Shown piece by piece: positions 46,871 to 57,113 of a stretch of 64,000 nt of DNA. The DNA is from Pustulibacterium marinum. GTDB lineage: Bacteria; Bacteroidota; Bacteroidia; Flavobacteriales; Flavobacteriaceae. The notes under the pieces were generated by a model. That model was not told the DNA's origin. It did no database searches and saw nothing but the letters and a program-made list of their open reading frames with translations. The position numbers were made by a program, and so were the translations under genes. Position 1 is the stretch's first letter; the number at the start of each line of letters is the position of its first letter. Location of the stretch: contig NZ_FPBK01000006.1 of assembly GCF_900116665.1 (NCBI RefSeq), forward strand, positions 112,407 to 176,406. Reading direction: 5' to 3'.

Positions 46871-49687
46871 TTAAAACCATTTACGTGTAAACAATCCTGT
46901 AAGCGCTCTTGGTGAGAGGGTAATGATAAATCTAATACGAGAAGCGTATTCAGGTTGTGCTATTTCCCATCCATTATTCGAATACACAGGAAGATAGAGT
47001 TCAAAATAATCGGTTACCAAATTTAGTCTTATACCGGAATCATATACAAACTTGGTTGGAATGCCTTTGTTTTTGATTAACCCCAAATCACCATAGGCTT
47101 CAATCCAGCGGTAAATACTGGTGCTAAAGTTGGAGGTTAAAATCCAATCATTGCTATATTGATATTGAGCCGGTAATTTAGATTTAAAACCACCTTCAGC
47201 AATTATCAATTGTTGACTATACAAACCAGAGGATTCTGATCTTCCTAAATAATTATAATCAAACAAATAATCAGTAGGACGATCTAACGCAAAATCAAAA
47301 TAGTTTGTATTTGTATTATTATGAATAAACTTTCCTCCAAAAAATCGAAAGTTTAACTGTCTGTTGTTGTCAAATAATTTTCGGTATTCATAATTGAATG
47401 ATAATTTAGAGAAATTAGAAGCCGCTTGAGCATCTAGAAAAAAGGAACGATAATTAAGAATATCGTTATTATAGGTTAAATAACGTGCATTAAATACCGT
47501 ATAACTAGGATCTTCTAATTGTACTATGGTATCTTTTTCACGATGAATATTTACAGCCCGAAGATTTAGAATCTGGCGTTCATTACTTCTAAAATCATCC
47601 GGACGAAATGTAAAACTAATGGAAGGTGTTAAAGATTTATATGCTAATCCCGGTGCATAATGATAATACGATCCTCCAATACCGTAATTAATTAAAAACA
47701 GCTTAGAGTCTTCACGAAACTGTCTGTATTTAAAAGAAGCTCCACCTACCAAAGTATTAGATTTGGTGGCATATTGTGGACGTATACTATACTGAAATGG
47801 TTTGTTCAGCAGGGTTTTATTGTACAATTTGGCCCCGAGTATAATTCCATCATAATAGTTATATCCAAATTCAGGCATAAAGAAGATTTGGTTATAATGC
47901 GGATCTTCAGCATCTTGAAAAAGTCTGAATTGTAAAGGTTTATGATTAAGAAGAAATCCTCTCAAGGATTTCCAATTGTTACGCATATTAAATTCCGGAA
48001 TCACTTTGTCATAGTTCAAAACCAAACGGTCTTCACCTTCATTGGGAATTACAAACTGCTTCTCATCTTCAATATCTGTAAACCAATATGTTTTTTGAAT
48101 ACTATCATTTTTCAATGTGAATAAAGAGATGGGAACATTGGTATTTCTAATATTTTTAATTGTAAAATAGATGGAATCTTCTGTAGCATCTACATCTTTC
48201 AGTTTAAAGTCTATTTTATGACGTGTACCCACATATTCATCAAAAAACCAATCCACATTTTTATCTGATTTTTTAATGATTAACTCTTCAAATGCAGCTT
48301 TATCTGCATCCTGTTTCGCTAAAAACTCAGGGATTATTTCATCTGCAATGGGTTCTTCAGTATACTTATTAAGGTACTGTAAACCTATACCGGCCTTATA
48401 TTTATTGGCAATATTGTTATTAAACTTCAACAAAGAATCTCGCTGCATACTCAGTGGCTGGTCTATGTTTTTACGAGCCATTAACATGTAATACATGTTG
48501 TATTGCTCATTGAAATCCATTTCCGAAAAGTGAAAGCTTCGTAATCCCCAAATTTTGGAGAAGTTGCCGGCCATTTTCATATCAGGATAATACTCTTCAA
48601 TAAATTGCATCATCAAATAGGTTTCTATAGCATCAAAAACCCATTTATCCTTTCTAGGATCTGCATCAACAGCTTCTAAGAGGTAATTGTTAAGTGTTGT
48701 TTTTAATATTTTTAATTCATACAAAAAATCATCTTGAAACGGTCTAAGAAAGGAGGGAAGCTGATTTAAACCATAAATAGGATTTTTGCGGTAATCTTCT
48801 TCCGAAATCATCACCTGTATATTTTCTGAGTTTTTGATATGATCGTGTAGAAACTCACTCACCTTATCAATAGACAAATAAATGGAAACCTCGGATAAAT
48901 TCTTAGGAACTATATTGGTGATAAATGTAAAATGATCGGTTTGTACAGTTTGAAAAGTTTTTATTTTCTCAAAATACAATCGAACCTTTTTACGATCTCT
49001 GTATTGAATTTGAGCCGAAGTGAATCCGTTTGTATTGGAATACTCAATTTTAGAGGCATTGGTTGTTAATTTATAGCTTTCCGGATAGTTGAAATTGATT
49101 TGATAATTTGTATTCCTAAGAAACATATCATTCAAATTCATATTGCTATATAATGCCCATTCGCCATTTTCAAAAGGAACCGGAGCCAAATACCAATTTT
49201 CCAATATAATGCGTCCGTCTTCGTCATACCCATAACCTGTAAACTGCTCAGAAGGCAATTTCACTGTGTACATGGCATTAAGCACATAGGTTTCTCCTGG
49301 ATACAGAGGAGACTTCAATTGTACTTTGATGATGTCATCAACTGCCAGACGTTTCCATTCGAGTGATTTAAACGTCTCGTCAATAATACTTATAATTTTG
49401 GTATTACCGCGGTCTTCCTCTCTGGCCAAATGCAAACTACGGTTAAACTCTTCCGCAAATCGCTTGGCTAAGGCTGTATTTTTATTGGAATAGGCGTTAT
49501 TCCAATCGTAAAGATAAAGTTGATTAAGGGTGTCGGTAGATTGGTTATGAAAAACAATGTTTTGTTGAACGTTGATTGCCATCGCATCTTCATGCAACGT
49601 AGCCGTTATAGTCTGCGTGTTTTGCCCAAGGGCAAATTGCAAACAACACAAAAAAATTACCTGAATATAAAATCTTTTGATTAACAA
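46871..49687 (-). CDS. M1-peptidase-like protein lacking the zinc motif, fused to a predicted outer-membrane barrel
   Basis: The 938-residue protein has a signal peptide (MLIKRFYIQVIFLCCLQFALG). There is no in-frame ATG before it, so a TTG start at 49687 is likely. The N-terminal 230 residues look like the M1 beta domain. The central region, where HExxH should be, reads YELKILKTTLNNYL, and the later DEGxATY region reads DAIETYLMM, so the zinc ligands are gone. From about residue 580 there are many alternating strands ending in RKWF, an aromatic C-terminus typical of outer-membrane barrels. Substrate binding without cleavage is inference. Confidence 0.75.
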   Translation of the reverse strand: MLIKRFYIQVIFLCCLQFALGQNTQTITATLHEDAMAINVQQNIVFHNQSTDTLNQLYLYDWNNAYSNKNTALAKRFAEEFNRSLHLAREEDRGNTKIISIIDETFKSLEWKRLAVDDIIKVQLKSPLYPGETYVLNAMYTVKLPSEQFTGYGYDEDGRIILENWYLAPVPFENGEWALYSNMNLNDMFLRNTNYQINFNYPESYKLTTNASKIEYSNTNGFTSAQIQYRDRKKVRLYFEKIKTFQTVQTDHFTFITNIVPKNLSEVSIYLSIDKVSEFLHDHIKNSENIQVMISEEDYRKNPIYGLNQLPSFLRPFQDDFLYELKILKTTLNNYLLEAVDADPRKDKWVFDAIETYLMMQFIEEYYPDMKMAGNFSKIWGLRSFHFSEMDFNEQYNMYYMLMARKNIDQPLSMQRDSLLKFNNNIANKYKAGIGLQYLNKYTEEPIADEIIPEFLAKQDADKAAFEELIIKKSDKNVDWFFDEYVGTRHKIDFKLKDVDATEDSIYFTIKNIRNTNVPISLFTLKNDSIQKTYWFTDIEDEKQFVIPNEGEDRLVLNYDKVIPEFNMRNNWKSLRGFLLNHKPLQFRLFQDAEDPHYNQIFFMPEFGYNYYDGIILGAKLYNKTLLNKPFQYSIRPQYATKSNTLVGGASFKYRQFREDSKLFLINYGIGGSYYHYAPGLAYKSLTPSISFTFRPDDFRSNERQILNLRAVNIHREKDTIVQLEDPSYTVFNARYLTYNNDILNYRSFFLDAQAASNFSKLSFNYEYRKLFDNNRQLNFRFFGGKFIHNNTNTNYFDFALDRPTDYLFDYNYLGRSESSGLYSQQLIIAEGGFKSKLPAQYQYSNDWILTSNFSTSIYRWIEAYGDLGLIKNKGIPTKFVYDSGIRLNLVTDYFELYLPVYSNNGWEIAQPEYASRIRFIITLSPRALTGLFTRKWF

Positions 49688-49860
49688 ACTCAGTTTTCCT
49701 TCTTTAGTTCAACATTGATCACTTTGTTCCAAAGTGATTTTCCGCTTGCATTCACAAACGCTTTCCATAGCCGTTTGGAAAGATACTATTTTTTGTAACG
49801 TATTTGCATGTTAGCTATTTAAATTATTGCTTTTTTTTCTGAAGAAAGGGTATAGAACTA

Positions 49861-49887
49861 AAAAAGACAGCTTTACGCTGTCTTTTT
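49861..49887 (-). terminator. Terminator after the LOG-family gene
   Basis: AAAAAGACAGC (49861-49871) pairs with GCTGTCTTTTT (49877-49887) around a 5-base loop, directly after the stop codon on the minus strand. Confidence 0.9.
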
Positions 49888-49894
49888 CAATATC

Positions 49895-50590
49895 TTAGAA
49901 GTTAGGACTTAAATTGTATTCATTGTAGAAATCATTTAGTATTTCGATGACTTCATCTTCGTTATCTACAATATGAATAAGATCTAAATCTTTTTCACTA
50001 ATGTTTTGATGCTGTTCAAAAAGCGTTGTTTTAATCCAGTCAAACAATCCGCTCCAAAAATCGGTTCCTACTAAGATAATAGGAAACTTATCTATTTTTC
50101 CGGTTTGTATAAGCGTTATTGCTTCAAACAATTCGTCCATAGTTCCAAAACCACCCGGCATAACCACAAACCCTTGAGAATACTTAACAAACATCACTTT
50201 ACGAACAAAGAAATAATCAAAGTCCAGCATTTTGTCGTTATCTATATATGGATTGTAATGTTGTTCAAAAGGAAGTTCAATATTTAATCCAACAGAAGTT
50301 CCCCCAGCTAAGTGGGCTCCTTTGTTTCCAGCTTCCATAATACCTGGACCACCACCAGTAATTACACCATAGCCGTTTTCTACTATTTTGGTTGCAATAC
50401 GCTGGGTTTTTAAATATTCTTCACTATCGGGTTTGGTACGGGCGCTTCCAAAAATGGATACACACGGACCTATTTGAGCCATTTTTTCAAAACCAGACAC
50501 AAATTCACTCATAATTTTGAACAGCGCCCAAGAATCGTTTGTTTTTATTTCATTCCAGCTCTTAGAATGATTTTCACTTTTTCTTGCCAT
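49895..50590 (-). CDS. LOG-family (TIGR00730) nucleotide-monophosphate phosphoribohydrolase
   Basis: The 231-residue Rossmann-fold protein has the family motifs GGGPGIMEAGNKGAHLAGG and PGGFGTMDELFE, where the Arg/Glu pair sits. Plant homologues (LOG) release cytokinin bases from nucleotides; bacterial ones hydrolyse AMP and related nucleotides. It begins one base after the uvrA stop on the same strand. Confidence 0.9.
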   Translation of the reverse strand: MARKSENHSKSWNEIKTNDSWALFKIMSEFVSGFEKMAQIGPCVSIFGSARTKPDSEEYLKTQRIATKIVENGYGVITGGGPGIMEAGNKGAHLAGGTSVGLNIELPFEQHYNPYIDNDKMLDFDYFFVRKVMFVKYSQGFVVMPGGFGTMDELFEAITLIQTGKIDKFPIILVGTDFWSGLFDWIKTTLFEQHQNISEKDLDLIHIVDNEDEVIEILNDFYNEYNLSPNF

Positions 50591-50591
50591 T

Positions 50592-53423
50592 TTATTCTAA
50601 TTCTTTCTTTAAAAATTTAGCGGTATAACTTTTCTTGTGTTCAGCTACTTCTTCAGGAGTTCCTTTGGCAATGATCTGTCCACCGCCTTTTCCTCCTTCA
50701 TAACCTACATCAATAATATAGTCTACCATTTTAATTACGTCTAAGTTGTGCTCTATAATGAGCACGGTATTTCCTTTTTCTACCAAGGAATTTAATACAT
50801 CCATTAATATACGAATGTCTTCAAAATGCAATCCTGTAGTAGGTTCATCTAAAATATAGAAGGTATTCCCAGTATCTCGCTTACTCAATTCTGTTGCCAG
50901 TTTGATACGCTGCGCTTCACCACCAGATAGCGTAGTAGATTGTTGCCCAAGGGTAATATAGCCCAACCCTACATCTTTAATGGTTTTTACTTTTTGATAG
51001 ATCTTCGGAATATTTTCAAAGAATTCTACCGCTTCATTGATGGTCATTTCCAACACATCAGAAATGGACTTTCCTTTGTATCTAATTTCCAGCGTTTCTC
51101 TGTTGAAGCGTTTTCCTTGACACGTTTCACACTCTACATAAACGTCTGGTAAAAAATTCATTTCAATAACGCGCAAACCACCACCTTTACAGGTTTCACA
51201 ACGACCACCGGCTACATTGAAACTAAAACGCCCTGGTTTGTAACCACGAATCATGGCTTCGGGAGTTTTGGCAAATAACGAACGAATTTCTCCAAACACT
51301 CCGGTATAGGTAGCAGGATTGGAACGCGGTGTTCTACCAATTGGAGATTGATTGATGTCAATCACTTTATCAATATGTTCTAAACCTTTGATTTTCTTAT
51401 ATGGCTTTGGTTTTTTCACGCCATTAAAGAAATGTGCGTTCAAAATAGGGTAGAGCGTCTCGTTGATCAAGGTAGATTTTCCACTACCGGAAACTCCCGT
51501 CACTCCAATCATTTTTCCTAATGGAAACGTTACGCTTACGTTTTTCAGGTTATTTCCGGTACAACCTGTTAGCGTGAGTTCATGTCCGTTTCCTTTTCTG
51601 CGTTCTTTCGGAACGGTTATTTCACGTTCCCCACTTAGATAATCTGCCGTTAACGTACGGTGTTTCATAATTTCATCGGGAGTTCCTTGAGAAATAATTT
51701 CACCACCGTGTTTTCCGGCTTTTGGTCCAATATCAATCACATAATCGGCTTCCAGAATCATGTCTTTGTCATGTTCCACAACCAATACTGAATTTCCTAT
51801 ATCACGTAAAGATGCCAGTGAATTGATCAAACGTTCGTTATCTCGCTGGTGTAGACCAATACTAGGTTCATCTAGAATATAAAGTACTCCTACCAACTGT
51901 GAACCAATTTGGGTAGCCAAACGAATTCGTTGTGCTTCACCACCAGAAAGTGATTTAGAACTTCTATTGAGTGAAAGATAATCTAAGCCTACGTCTAGCA
52001 AAAAGCTAATACGCGCTTTGATCTCTTTCAATATTTCTTCTGCAATCTTAAACTGCTTTGTGGATAATTCCTTTGGAAGTACTTCAAACCAATGAGCCAA
52101 TTCGGTCACATCCATATGGGCTAATTCGGCTATGTTCTTTCCGTTTACTTTGAAGTATAATGATTCTTTACGCAAACGTGTACCGTTACATTCCGGACAA
52201 TCATTTTTATCCATAAAGTCTTTGGCCCAGCGCTTGATAGAAGCTGTACCGCCTTCTTCGTACTGATTGGTAATAAAGTTGATAACACCTTCAAACTCTA
52301 TTTTAAAACTACGGGTAATTCCCATTGCTTTTGAAACCACATCAAACTTCTCATTTCCACCGTGGAGAATCATTTCCATCGCTTCTTTGGGAACGTCTTT
52401 TACGGCATCTGACAACTTAAAATTGAAACGTTCAGCAATGAGTTCTAGCTGCTTGAACATCCAGTTTTTCTTGTATTCTCCAATAGGAGCAATCCCTCCG
52501 TTACGAATGGAAATTTTATCGTTTGGTATGATTTTATTCAAATTCACTTCATGAACGGTCCCCAATCCTTTACAGTGCGGACACATTCCTTTGGGAGAGT
52601 TGAACGAAAACGTATTGGGCTCAGGGTTCGGATAAGAAACTCCCGAAGTAGGACACATCAAACTTCTACTGAAAAAACGAGCTTCTTCTTTTCCATGTCC
52701 CAGTACCATCATCACATCTTCACCATGATACATGGCGGTGTTGATACTTTCCATCAATCGTTTTTCCAAGTCGTCACCTTCACCCACTTGTAAACGATCA
52801 ATTACAATTTCTATATCGTGAGTTTTGTAACGGTCTACCTTCATACCGCGTTCCAGATCTAAGATCTCGCCATCTACACGAACCTTTAAAAACCCTTGTT
52901 TGGAGATTTGCTCAAACAACTCACGGTAATGTCCTTTTCTAGAACGAATCACAGGAGCCAATATATTGATGCGTTCCCCTTTAAAATCCTGAATAATCAA
53001 TTCTTTGATCTGCTCATCAGAATAGCTTACCATGCGTTCGCCTGTTTCATAACTGTAGGCATCACTGGCACGCGCATAGAGCAAACGCAGGAAATCATAA
53101 ATTTCGGTAATGGTTCCTACGGTAGAACGGGGTGATTTAGAAGTGGTTTTCTGCTCAATAGCAATCACCGGAGACAATCCGTCAATCTTGTCCACATCCG
53201 GACGTTCCAAGCCGCCTAAGAACTGGCGTGCATAGGCAGAAAAAGTTTCTATATATCTACGTTGCCCTTCGGCATAAATAGTATCAAACGCTAAAGAAGA
53301 TTTTCCACTACCGGAAAGTCCTGTAATCACTACAAGTTTTTCGCGTGGAATGGAAACATCTATGTTTTTTAAATTGTGAGCTCTGGCGCCCTGAACTTCT
53401 ATGTATTCGTCAAATTTTTTCAT
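50592..53423 (-). CDS. uvrA: Excinuclease ABC subunit A
   Basis: UvrA dimers find bulky DNA damage and load UvrB. I start at the ATG at 53423 (943 residues, normal length); a longer frame adds a non-homologous leader. The first ABC half has Walker [15 protein letters not shown], a zinc module ([10 protein letters not shown] with a CPECNGTR partner) and signature [13 protein letters not shown]. The second half has Walker [11 protein letters not shown], zinc [16 protein letters not shown] and signature [13 protein letters not shown]. All four nucleotide and zinc sites look intact. Confidence 0.97.
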   Translation of the reverse strand: MKKFDEYIEVQGARAHNLKNIDVSIPREKLVVITGLSGSGKSSLAFDTIYAEGQRRYIETFSAYARQFLGGLERPDVDKIDGLSPVIAIEQKTTSKSPRSTVGTITEIYDFLRLLYARASDAYSYETGERMVSYSDEQIKELIIQDFKGERINILAPVIRSRKGHYRELFEQISKQGFLKVRVDGEILDLERGMKVDRYKTHDIEIVIDRLQVGEGDDLEKRLMESINTAMYHGEDVMMVLGHGKEEARFFSRSLMCPTSGVSYPNPEPNTFSFNSPKGMCPHCKGLGTVHEVNLNKIIPNDKISIRNGGIAPIGEYKKNWMFKQLELIAERFNFKLSDAVKDVPKEAMEMILHGGNEKFDVVSKAMGITRSFKIEFEGVINFITNQYEEGGTASIKRWAKDFMDKNDCPECNGTRLRKESLYFKVNGKNIAELAHMDVTELAHWFEVLPKELSTKQFKIAEEILKEIKARISFLLDVGLDYLSLNRSSKSLSGGEAQRIRLATQIGSQLVGVLYILDEPSIGLHQRDNERLINSLASLRDIGNSVLVVEHDKDMILEADYVIDIGPKAGKHGGEIISQGTPDEIMKHRTLTADYLSGEREITVPKERRKGNGHELTLTGCTGNNLKNVSVTFPLGKMIGVTGVSGSGKSTLINETLYPILNAHFFNGVKKPKPYKKIKGLEHIDKVIDINQSPIGRTPRSNPATYTGVFGEIRSLFAKTPEAMIRGYKPGRFSFNVAGGRCETCKGGGLRVIEMNFLPDVYVECETCQGKRFNRETLEIRYKGKSISDVLEMTINEAVEFFENIPKIYQKVKTIKDVGLGYITLGQQSTTLSGGEAQRIKLATELSKRDTGNTFYILDEPTTGLHFEDIRILMDVLNSLVEKGNTVLIIEHNLDVIKMVDYIIDVGYEGGKGGGQIIAKGTPEEVAEHKKSYTAKFLKKELE

Positions 53424-53559
53424 AAGCAATTCACAAACCGCAAAAATACAAATTTTAACGGCAATAGCAGTAAACACTGTTTATAGAAGTGATGTTAATT
53501 GAGGTGAAGCTTTGTTAGTTATTTGTTAAATCTGTTTCCTTTGGAGCAATTACTGCTAA

Positions 53560-54288
53560 CTATTCGGAAATATAAGGAGTCTCAAATGCTACCCATTTCG
53601 CATAGCCTTCCGGTGTTAAATGTACTCCGTCTCTGGTAAGGGATGCTGTCATCAATCCATTATCATCTACAAATTCACTATAGAGGTCTATTAAGGTATA
53701 GCTACCATCTTTTGCATGCTTTTTCAGGAATCGATTCACTTTTAGAATATCTTTTTTCAGAAACGTTTCTCGCGTAGGTAAAACGGTGCGTACATAAATT
53801 TTGGTTTCAGGTAAAGCCGTGTGGAGTTGGTTGACAACGGCTAGAATATTCTTGGCGACATAATTAGCTGACGGAACAAACTGTTCGTAATGCAAATCAC
53901 GTGTGTCTTCTTTGTGGTGTACACTGAAAAGATCGTTGATCCCAATCAATATAAATATTTTGGAAGGTTGGGAGTGAATAACTTCATCTAAACGCAACAA
54001 TACACCATCTGTCACATCGCCTGCAATACCACGATTGTAAATTTGGGTGGTATCAAATTTCTCGTTCCAATCTTTCCCTTGCTCGGTAATACTATTGCCA
54101 ATAAATACGATGCCGCCATGCGTAAGTGGCGCTTCTTGAAACGTAGCAATACGTTCTTTGTAATGGCCTTTCGTCCAATCGTTATGATAGTTGGAAACCG
54201 TTTTGGGATACAAACTTTCTTGTGCCTGCATGTTGGAAGTAGCTACTAAAACCAGGAATAGCGTTATGTGGAGGAAAATACGATTCAT
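53560..54288 (-). CDS. Secreted SGNH/GDSL-type hydrolase
   Basis: The 242-residue protein has a signal peptide (MNRIFLHITLFLVLVATSNMQA). The SGNH blocks are present: block I FIGNSITEQG (nucleophile Ser), block II with Gly in IYNRGIAGD, block III GIND (Asn) and block V DGVHLTPEGY (Asp and His). Members are lipases, esterases or deacetylases of sugars and lipids. The substrate is not readable from sequence. Confidence 0.9.
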   Translation of the reverse strand: MNRIFLHITLFLVLVATSNMQAQESLYPKTVSNYHNDWTKGHYKERIATFQEAPLTHGGIVFIGNSITEQGKDWNEKFDTTQIYNRGIAGDVTDGVLLRLDEVIHSQPSKIFILIGINDLFSVHHKEDTRDLHYEQFVPSANYVAKNILAVVNQLHTALPETKIYVRTVLPTRETFLKKDILKVNRFLKKHAKDGSYTLIDLYSEFVDDNGLMTASLTRDGVHLTPEGYAKWVAFETPYISE

Positions 54289-54338
54289 GAAGTAATTTTT
54301 AAGCTATAAATGTACAAGCTTCCTGAAATACTTAAAAA

Positions 54339-55073
54339 TCAATTATCAATTTTATAGACCTTCAAAATGCCTTTACAACTAAAATAATTGAAAATGAGTA
54401 ACTCCTTTTTGCCGTCTTTGTCAAAGTCTTCTTCAAAAAAAGAAATATTACCTATCTTATGAAACTTGATATAGTTTCCACCTTCTACATACAGTGTTAA
54501 CGGGTTTTTGCCTGTATCATCACATTGCATCATTTGTTGTTCTATTTCAATAGTACCAAAGCGTGAAGGAAATGTTCTCTTTTCTAGTATATATTTTACA
54601 TCATACTCTCCATTTTCTAATTCAGTATATTCACTGTTAGTGGTAAATGAAATCCCTTCTATTTTATTCTTACAACTCAAATCATCATACGTGTCCAAAA
54701 CCACTTTGTGTGGATGAAAATCTAACCTATAACCACTCAGTAATGCTGTATAACCATTATCTATACATAAGGGTATATAACTCCTAAACAAAGCACCCAT
54801 TAATTGTTCTGATAGTCGTCGAGACTGTGATTGACTATCAAATACCTGATAAACCTTTAGCTTGCTATGATTTTCAATAGTAGTATCGTTAACAATCAAC
54901 ATCTCGGCAATTGTTTTGGGATAGGTAGCATTAGCTGTTTTACTTTCTAGATTTAGATTAATGTCCTCTTGAATGTTTTCCGGTTGTTTATCAAGTGTTT
55001 TATTTGTATTACAGCTGATACATATTCCCATAACACATATAAAATAATAGCGATACAGCTTTTTTATTTTCAT
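54339..55073 (-). CDS. Hypothetical lipoprotein
   Basis: With the ATG at 55073 (244 residues) the signal peptide ends in lipobox CISCNT, so it should be lipid-anchored; an ATG five codons earlier is also possible. The mature part is strand-rich with SGYRLDFHPHKVVLDTYDD and a C-terminal EEDFDKDGKKELLIFNYF segment, a calcium-loop-like or VCBS-like DxDxxxE pattern. No family recognised. The genes from here to the right edge have an accessory character. Confidence 0.7.
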   Translation of the reverse strand: MKIKKLYRYYFICVMGICISCNTNKTLDKQPENIQEDINLNLESKTANATYPKTIAEMLIVNDTTIENHSKLKVYQVFDSQSQSRRLSEQLMGALFRSYIPLCIDNGYTALLSGYRLDFHPHKVVLDTYDDLSCKNKIEGISFTTNSEYTELENGEYDVKYILEKRTFPSRFGTIEIEQQMMQCDDTGKNPLTLYVEGGNYIKFHKIGNISFFEEDFDKDGKKELLIFNYFSCKGILKVYKIDN

Positions 55074-55090
55074 GGTAATAAATTGCATAA

Positions 55091-55456
55091 TTATCTAGTT
55101 TTGATCGGTGATTTTCTCATATAAGCAGCCACTACGGTAGCAAAGACAATTAACATGGCTACTTCATAAGGTTTGCCCTTGTAGATATGTACTCCCACAA
55201 TAAAGGTCATGTAAAGCGCTAGTAGGGTAGCGCCCCAAATGATTGTTTTCTGATACAGAAACAAGAGTGTTGCTACTATTAAAAATATACCTGTTGCCCG
55301 CATAATCCCTATACTTGACAATATTTTTCTAGACGCGTCTGGATAAAGCACTTTTCCAAACCCGTTGTTTATGTAAAAAATAGAAACCAGCAACGAGGGC
55401 ATCCATTTTAATAATTGCCAAAGTTTCCTTTCCATTTGAGGAATTCTATTCGTCAT
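55091..55456 (-). CDS. DoxX/MauE-like small membrane protein
   Basis: The 121-residue protein has four hydrophobic segments and an N-terminal FYINNGFGKVLYP resembling the DoxX/MauE pattern (the conserved GxxK after the first span). Function unknown. It starts 18 bases before the lipoprotein gene in minus-strand order and may be co-transcribed with it. Confidence 0.68.
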   Translation of the reverse strand: MTNRIPQMERKLWQLLKWMPSLLVSIFYINNGFGKVLYPDASRKILSSIGIMRATGIFLIVATLLFLYQKTIIWGATLLALYMTFIVGVHIYKGKPYEVAMLIVFATVVAAYMRKSPIKTR

Positions 55457-55632
55457 TCTCAGGTGGTTAGTATGTTGTATTTGTGAAGATACATAAACTT
55501 TTACTAGCTGCAGCTTAATATTATTTAAACACAGTGCCTTGTTATAATGTATTCAGAATGACGAGTGATACATGTCATAGTGTAAATATTTTACCCGCTA
55601 CGCGTAGAATCTCTTCGATATTATACTTGTTG

Positions 55633-56094
55633 CTATTTATTCGTTAATCGAATGATCACATAAGGCAATATTATTCCGATAATGAGTAAAAGTGTTGAAA
55701 AGAATGGAAAAGGTTGGGTCATTAGATAATCGGGGATGAGGGGATTCGAATTTCGGACTGTGAAAAACATAATAAATAATCCCACAACAAAAACCATAAT
55801 TACAAATAAATACAGGATTACAAATAAATACAGGATTACAATGTCTATCCACAACTCTTTTGCATTATACACAGTTCTCATACTGTTATATTTCATTCCA
55901 AAAAACGGAATGAATGCAACGATCAAATAATCAAGTGTGCTTGCTGAAATTCCGAAGTAATAATCCGTTAATTTATATAAATTTTGTATTGCAAATGTTT
56001 GTAATGAATCACCCAATCCCAAATTGAAGGCAATAAACATGCTACCACAAATTGCAAAAACTAGGTATTGTATACGGGGTGGAATTTTATTCAA
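55633..56094 (-). CDS. Hypothetical four-span membrane protein
   Basis: The 153-residue protein has four hydrophobic segments. The third contains a doubled LYLFVI unit produced by an exact 18 bp tandem duplication in the DNA. The frame begins at a TTG (56094), with no in-frame ATG before it; an ATG at 56040 would shorten it by 18 residues and cut into the first span. No family recognised. It lies 35 bases after the end of the broken gene upstream. Confidence 0.6.
   Translation of the reverse strand: MNKIPPRIQYLVFAICGSMFIAFNLGLGDSLQTFAIQNLYKLTDYYFGISASTLDYLIVAFIPFFGMKYNSMRTVYNAKELWIDIVILYLFVILYLFVIMVFVVGLFIMFFTVRNSNPLIPDYLMTQPFPFFSTLLLIIGIILPYVIIRLTNK
55801..55836. repeat. Exact 18 bp tandem duplication
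   Basis: The 18-base unit TACAAATAAATACAGGAT occurs twice back to back inside the membrane protein gene, adding six residues in frame. Recent slippage is the simplest explanation because the two units are identical. Confidence 0.9.
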
Positions 56095-56128
56095 ATTTGA
56101 TACTCATTAATTTTTTGTCACACAACCT

Positions 56129-56734
56129 CTAATCACAGTTGTTATATTCTTCTACAATTTCTTCTAAATCTCTTTCCTTAAGTACTTTGTTCTCTAATTT
56201 TGATACCAAACTAGGACAGTCTGAAAAATACGCTATACTCTAACCTTAAAAGATCTAGAAATTCTTGCCGTGACTAACGGTGAAGCTATAGGTTCACCTT
56301 CTCGTAAAACATAAAATTCATGCTCACTAGCCGAAAGATAATTGGGACCAACGTTTGATTCATTTGGCCTCGATGTTTGAACATCTCTGCCATAAAGTGT
56401 TACTTTGCCAGAGGTCATGATATAAAACAATTCTTTTCTCTTCTTTGAAACCTGTACATATTTATACAAATAAGGTTTCAAATCCAAAATTCTAATAATC
56501 ACTTTACTTACTTCATTCTCATTGTATTTAACCTTTTTTGATTTTTTGTCTTTCCTGAAACGAACTTTATCTTTAGCATTATAAGCGATATAGTTTTTCG
56601 AGATCATTGTTAGTCTAACTTGTCCTTTTAGAACATTTACCGTTTTTAAGAATTATTTCTCCATAGTTCCAGCCGTATTAGCTGTACATCAAAGTGGTTA
56701 AAAGACAAAAGAGTAGCGTAATTTTTATTTTCAT
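56129..56734 (-). pseudogene. Broken secreted-protein gene with three lesions
   Basis: Only a 124-codon middle part stays open (56233-56607). Reading from an ATG at 56734 gives a signal peptide (MKIKITLLFCLLTTLMYS) interrupted by TAA where relatives usually have Gln. Continuing through the stop gives YGWNYGEIILKNGK, then a 1-base insertion, after which the frame resumes as VLKGQVRLT and joins the open part. At its 3' end (near 56238) another frame change is needed; beyond it the sequence reads IAYFSDCPSLVSKLENK and later EEIVEEYNNCD, then TAG at 56129. The restored product would have about 200 residues. The pattern KNGKxLKGxV is common in Bacteroidota secreted proteins of unknown function. 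Confidence 0.82.
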
Positions 56735-57113
56735 AAGTGAATAGTTAAGTTGTTTAAATTTATTTAGTTAAAATGGTGTTTTGTATTGGAGTGTACATTA
56801 TCTATAAGTATTAGATATTGTTTTTTTCATTTCTAAGTCAACATAGCTACAACTATTTATACCCAGATAAACATAAACATTACCACCCCATCACACACTG
56901 AATAACAGGGATTTTTGTTCATGATTGTCTATTTATTGAATTAATAAATACAGTGGTTTTTATCAACATTTATAGCAATCAATATACAACTTTTTATAAA
57001 CTAAACGGGTGTATCATAAAAACGTAGGTACTCAAAATTCCCGTTATGCTTTCGCTGTGCTGTCCGCAGGACACTAAGCCGCAATGTTGTTATTCGCTAT
57101 TACCGACAAGTTT
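56735..57113. other. 379-base intergenic region with a hairpin box
   Basis: No gene is seen. The right part holds hairpin TGTCC-GCA-GGACA (57061-57073) directly followed by the CTAAGCCGCAATG box that recurs at 58738-58751 and, in shorter form, at 63757-63766. The remainder, AT-rich, shows nothing I can name. Confidence 0.55.
57065..57094. repeat. Spacer box, copy 1
   Basis: Thirty bases beginning CGCAGGACACTAAGCC match 58730-58759 at 27 positions. It lies just downstream (minus-strand sense) of the macrodomain-like gene, ending 19 bases before that gene's stop. Confidence 0.75.

Noticed and set aside
55735..55760. GGGATTCGAATTTCGG as a possible tRNA T arm
   Set aside because: No acceptor stem or other arms; it lies inside a membrane protein gene.
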